Assembly: GCA_934045075.1 (NCBI GenBank)
Contig: OW203726.1
Span: 22,817,488 to 22,881,487, forward strand
Direction of reading: 5' to 3'
Origin: Yponomeuta sedellus
Lineage: Eukaryota; Arthropoda; Insecta; Lepidoptera; Yponomeutidae
DNA: 64,000 bases
Part shown: positions 60,566 through 64,000 of the stretch, piece by piece
How positions within the stretch are numbered: position 1 is the stretch's first letter
Layout of the letters: the number at the start of each line of letters is the position of its first letter
Translations under genes and position numbers: made by a program
Notes under the pieces: generated by a model
The model's database searches: none
What the model was told of the DNA's origin: nothing
Seen by the model: only the letters and a program-made list of their open reading frames with translations

Positions 60566-60640
60566 GAATATTCTTTATTGCATGTACACCAAGGATTACA
60601 TAAGAGACTTATAAAATAACAGTACAGTACAAGTGTCGGC
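60566..60640 (-). mobile_element. LINE 3' tail fragment
   Basis: GAATATTCTTTATTGCATG (reverse of an AATAAAGAATATTC end), GGATTACATAAGAGACTTAT and ACAGTACAGTAC. Shared with 40,800. Confidence 0.5.
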
Positions 60641-60818
60641 CTTATTACTAAAGTTACATTTTAATTTTCTTTTGGTCTTTCTAAGCCCACACGCCGGGTT
60701 TAAAGATATCCATAGGGAAGATATTTAATTCTGGTACACAAATAATTACACAAAAAATTTAAACTCGTTTATACAATCAAAGAAGAAAACATTTTTGCAC
60801 GACTAACTTAATTTATTA

Positions 60819-60888
60819 TTAGAATATTTTCGGGGCTTAATCGCATAGTAATTTATTGCTATTTAAGCCCAAAAAATATTCTAATAAT
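60819..60888. mobile_element. Internally deleted copy of the 26,222-type inverted-repeat element
   Basis: TTATTAGAATATTTTCGGGG to AAAATATTCTAATAA: both ends, with almost no centre, so the piece is a foldback of about 70 bp. Confidence 0.6.
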
Positions 60889-61712
60889 GAGTTCAAGTCA
60901 CGAAAGTTTAATTTTTGTTTTTAACTTATTGAATAAACCGGTTAATAGACTTCACTTTATACACTTTATACTTTATTCCACACGAAACATTAAATAGGAC
61001 ATTACATAAGAAATAAGATGTACAAAGGCGAGCTTATCTCTGTAAGAGATTTCTTCCAGCAAACTTCAGACTTCAGTAAGAACTCCCGCCATTGTTACTA
61101 TTAAACCTTTAAACTCCGGTTATTTCCAGTTAGTTTTTGAGACCAACGTTGTAAGATCCTAATGAGCTCTCAAATATGCTCGCTCCTTAGCAGTTTGCTC
61201 AAAGCAAACACGTTGAACAGTCTTGTTCACTAATGAAGAATTCCACGACTTCTCAAAGAAGGGTATTCTAGGAATAGAATGCTAGGAACAACAAGAGCGA
61301 TAGTTGCATGCAATGCACACTACTTACTTACCTATATAATTACTATTACACAAGTGCCACATGTGGCACCTGTTTTCGGACGTTTACTGCAAAAATTGGT
61401 TACATTAGTCATGTGAGGACGCACCGGTAACACAAAACAGAATTGGTCGCCGTTGCCGAAATCGGCATGGAAGGCATCATTACACAAGTACCTAATTAAG
61501 TAATGTGCATTTAATGCGACCAAGATTCAGGAAATTTGACAAAAAGTGGAATGTATGGCTTACAAATAATGTACCTACCTACATATTTACAATTTAGTGA
61601 CAAAAGCTCAGCATCTGCCGCCAGAGACAACATATTTATTGATTTGTCGTATGAGTAGTGAAGCTTGATGAGTAGATACATTCTATTCTAATTAACGTAG
61701 AATTCTTATTAC
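60889..61712. other. Intergenic DNA, no gene supported
   Basis: 60,960-61,080 has LINE-tail phrases (GACATTACATAAGAAATAAG, GAGATTTCTTCCAGC). CCACATGTGGCACC at 61,356 is a short palindrome. Confidence 0.35.
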
Positions 61713-61972
61713 GACGGCCTCGGTGGCGCAGCGGTTTGGTACGCTGACTGCAAAACCGAAGGTCTCGGGTTCGATCCCCGGACGGGTCAAACTAGGAAAC
61801 GAACTTTTCTAGTTTGTCTCGGATCTTGGATGTTATCTATGTATTTATTGTATTAAATCTATCTTCGAGTTAGCACCTATAACACAAGTAATTTAGTTGT
61901 ACATACAGGCACATACTAGGATACCGTGGGAACTAGAAACAGCGACATCACAAACATGTAAACATCCAAGAC
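61713..61972 (+). mobile_element. SINE-B joined to an inverted SINE-K piece
   Basis: SINE-B from CGGCCTCGGTGGCGCAGCGG to ATTTAGTTGTACATA (about 61,903). It switches directly into the minus-strand SINE-K phrases ACTAGGATACCGTGGGAAC and ACAGCGACATCACAAACATG. Confidence 0.75.
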
Positions 61973-62096
61973 AATTATGTCCTTTTTGTCTAAAAGATTT
62001 TATCTATAAAGTCACAAATAAAATTGAAATGCCACAAATGAGTTCCTAATCCTAACTATGAACTAGAATAAAATAGAAACCGTTTAATTATTAGAC
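61973..62096. other. AT-rich spacer
   Basis: No gene seen. Confidence 0.4.
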
Positions 62097-62290
62097 ACTA
62101 GCTGACCCAGCGAACTTCGTACCGCCTAACAGTCGATCCTTTAATTTTTTTTATTTTCTCTCCGTAGAACCATCCTCGTAACTGCTTCAAAGAATATTCT
62201 AAAAAAAAGAACTAATGAAATCGGATCAGCTACTCTCGAGATTTTTGCTTACCAACACATTCAGCTATTAATTTTTTATATTATAGAAGA
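62097..62290 (+). mobile_element. Repeat I copy
   Basis: CTAGCTGACCCAGCGAACTT, CGTACCGCCTAACAGTCG, AACCATCCTCGTAACTGC, ACTCTCGAGATTTTTGC and TATTATAGAAGA. Confidence 0.6.
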
Positions 62291-62488
62291 TAAAACACAT
62301 TTGGCAATCATGGCCAAATAAAAACAAAATAGATAAAATGGTTAATAACGTAAAAAATATCTAAACATTCACATTTAGTAACATCGTAAAAAAAAACGTC
62401 ACATAGTAATACTGTGCGGCTACTTTTTAATAAATATATTTGTTTGGGTTAACGTTAAATGACTGATTATACTTCGTTTAACAATTGT

Positions 62489-62817
62489 ATGTCCCCACTG
62501 CTGGGGCACGGCTCTCTTCCTGCATCGCAGGAAGTTTAGGCCATACTCCACCACGGTGGCCAAGTCCGGGTTGGTGGAGGATTGTAAGACAGTGGCGGGC
62601 CTTACTGTCAGAAGTTATCAAGCCGCCCATAAGGCCTCTGACATGGCTTAACGACTGCCATTATATGACAGCCGGCACCCACGGCTTAACGTGCCTTGCG
62701 AAGCAGGGAAGCGCCGCTCACCCATCCTGTACCTGACCGCGCCTGTTGTTGCTTATCCAAGTGATTGATTGCAATCACTCGGTTCGCCTAGGCCACGAGC
62801 GCTTCTTAAGTGTTGAC
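62489..62817 (-). mobile_element. SINE-D, nearly full length, 9-bp target duplication
   Basis: AACAATTGT at 62,480-62,488 and 62,818-62,826. Minus strand: GGATAAGCAACAACAGGCGC, CAGGTACAGGATGGGTGAGC, body, hairpins and CCCCAGCAGTGGGGAC. Confidence 0.85.
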
Positions 62818-62820
62818 AAC

Positions 62821-62965
62821 AATTGTTGACGAACGACCTTGCGCTACCTAGTAATTTTATCACATATCCGACACAGTCAGATTCATGGTCGGGTAATAGG
62901 TGTGCGTTACCCAGTGACAAAAAGTGGCGTGGCCCGCTCTAAGGGTAAAGAGTTTCGTTGATTAT
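62821..62965. mobile_element. Repeat H copy
   Basis: TTGTTGACGAACGACCTTGC, CAGTCAGATTCATGGTCGGG and GTGGCGTGGCCCGC. Pairs with 30,487-30,660. Confidence 0.5.
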
Positions 62966-63235
62966 TTGTAAATAGTTTGTCGATTGCTTTTATTTATTTA
63001 TTTGTTATCTATGCAAAACCGACAGCATTTAGTTTCTTACATAGCTTTGAAGAAACTAGAAACTGATCTGTGTTAATTACTGTTTGAACTATTCACCCAT
63101 TAACTACAAATTGCAGGTAGATTGATAGAAAATGCTTTTTAGCATTAAAAACGCTTTTGCAGCAAAGATCATGTGTTTTGTGCAATAAAGATTTTAATAA
63201 TAATAAATAATGGTATTATAGATCTTTACTGAAGT
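62966..63235. other. AT-rich spacer
   Basis: No gene seen. Confidence 0.4.
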
Positions 63236-63315
63236 AGTGCGTTGGTAGCGGAGCGGTAGAACGTCAGCTTTGCATTCGAAACGTCGTGGGTTCGGATCCC
63301 GGCATGGAACAATGT
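63236..63315 (+). mobile_element. tRNA-like SINE head
   Basis: GTTGGTAGCGGAGCGGTAGA (A-box side) and GTGGGTTCGGATCCCGGCAT (B-box side). Related to 49,385 and 52,135. The T loop and spacing do not support a working tRNA. Confidence 0.55.
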
Positions 63316-63333
63316 CTTGATGTTCTTATTGTT

Positions 63334-63508
63334 AGAATATTTTCGGGGCTTAATCACGTAGTAATTTATTGCTATTTTACCTCGACGTTTCGACGACGTT
63401 ACAGCCATCGTGGTCACGAGAAGACTGATGGCTGGTACCCGTTCGCATCTTCGGCAGATAAGGTTTCAGACTACCCTCAATCAGCCATCACAAAGCACTA
63501 TTAGGGTT
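63334..63508. mobile_element. 26,222-type element, interrupted at its right side
   Basis: AGAATATTTTCGGGGCTTAA, CTCGACGTTTCGACGACGTT, AGACTGATGGCTGGTACCCG and ATCACAAAGCACTATTAGGG. It continues as GCGACACACTAC at 63,783 after the tandem insertion. Confidence 0.65.
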
Positions 63509-63782
63509 TTTAAAAATTATCCTTAGTTGATAACGTAACGTAACCCGTACGTTACGTTACGTTATCAACCCTTGTATGTCCCCACTGCTGGGGCACGGGT
63601 CTCTTCCTGCGGAATAGCACAAGTTAGTGCATTAAAAATAATATAACTATTAGGGTTATCCTTAGCACGGGTTACGTTACGTTACGTTATCAACCCTTGT
63701 ATGTCCCCACTGCTGGGGCACGGGTCTCTTCCTGCGGAATAGCACAAGTTAGTGCATTAAAAATAATATAACTATTAGGGTT
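63509..63782. repeat. Nested SINE insertions in two tandem 125-bp units
   Basis: Each unit holds a GTTACGTTACGTTATC tail, the SINE-D 3' end (CCCCACTGCTGGGG) and a SINE-A tail (AGTTAGTGCATTAAAAATAA), and ends ACTATTAGGGTT (63,646-63,657 and 63,771-63,782). The same ACTATTAGGGTT at 63,497-63,508 lies in the host element. 63,529-63,544 and 63,551-63,566 form a 16-bp perfect inverted repeat. Confidence 0.85.
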
Positions 63783-64000
63783 GCGACACACTACACTGAC
63801 AATGTCGGACGATAAGCCATGCGACTTTTTTCGACTCGAACACTTCTTAGCACACTTTTTGATATTCTTAGTTTCGCACATTTATTAAAATATAGAATAC
63901 CACTATACCACTACCACTTACAATACCACTTACAGCGAAGGAAAACCAAAAAACATGAGAAGACCGCGATAGGTACGCTTGGTAATTGACCTTGCTCTCT
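63783..64000. other. Right window edge, nothing further recognised
   Basis: The first bases continue the 26,222-type element. The rest shows no gene or repeat. Confidence 0.4.

Overview
The window looks like repeat-rich insect nuclear DNA, most likely from a moth or butterfly (Lepidoptera). Evidence: AT-rich background; dozens of copies of several tRNA-derived and one apparently 5S-rRNA-derived SINE; RTE-type LINE 3' ends that finish in (TACA)n instead of poly(A); Penelope-like fragments with GIY-YIG ends; and an intact BEL/Pao LTR retrotransposon. There are no operons, ribosome binding sites or prokaryotic features. No complete host gene is visible. The species assignment is inference from repeat families.

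Layout. 1-10.7 kb: SINEs, a Penelope-like fragment with long inverted arms (4481-5516), two RTE 3' ends (one carrying a 269-bp TACA array), a possible TATA promoter near 8.8 kb and older dispersed repeats. 10,740-16,704: a complete BEL/Pao element on the minus strand. It has two 215-bp LTRs that read as identical, a CTCGG target duplication and one unbroken 1720-residue Gag-Pol frame. 16.7-31 kb: SINE and LINE debris, including an RTE 3' end with a 13-bp target duplication, the C-terminus of a second LINE and a 33-bp perfect palindrome. 31-37 kb: GTC/GAC-rich repeats in inverted orientation and a broken reverse transcriptase gene whose catalytic region is interrupted by a SINE plus a pentanucleotide array and partly triplicated. 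37-52 kb: more SINE copies, nested miniature inverted-repeat elements and an RTE 5' end nested in a SINE. 52.7-53.9 kb: a six-unit, roughly 198-bp tandem satellite, part of which is recognisably derived from the RTE 3' coding region. 54.1-55.3 kb: a second Penelope-like fragment with GIY-YIG domain and inverted arms. 57.3-57.8 kb: the best candidate for host coding sequence, a CpG-rich leader plus a 53-codon open first exon ending at GTAAGT. 58-64 kb: further SINEs, tetranucleotide arrays and a tandemly duplicated nested insertion.

How the parts work together. The only element that looks capable of moving itself is the BEL/Pao element. The SINEs carry RNA polymerase III-type internal promoter boxes (tRNA A/B boxes, or 5S-like boxes) but no proteins, so they must have borrowed LINE enzymes. 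The 3' end of the 5S-like SINE resembles a LINE-like repeat in the same window, which suggests a donor. Several simple arrays here begin exactly at retroposon tails, so satellite growth appears to have been seeded by retroposition. Family labels used below (SINE-A, B, C, D, K; LINE-E; repeats F to L) are local names.
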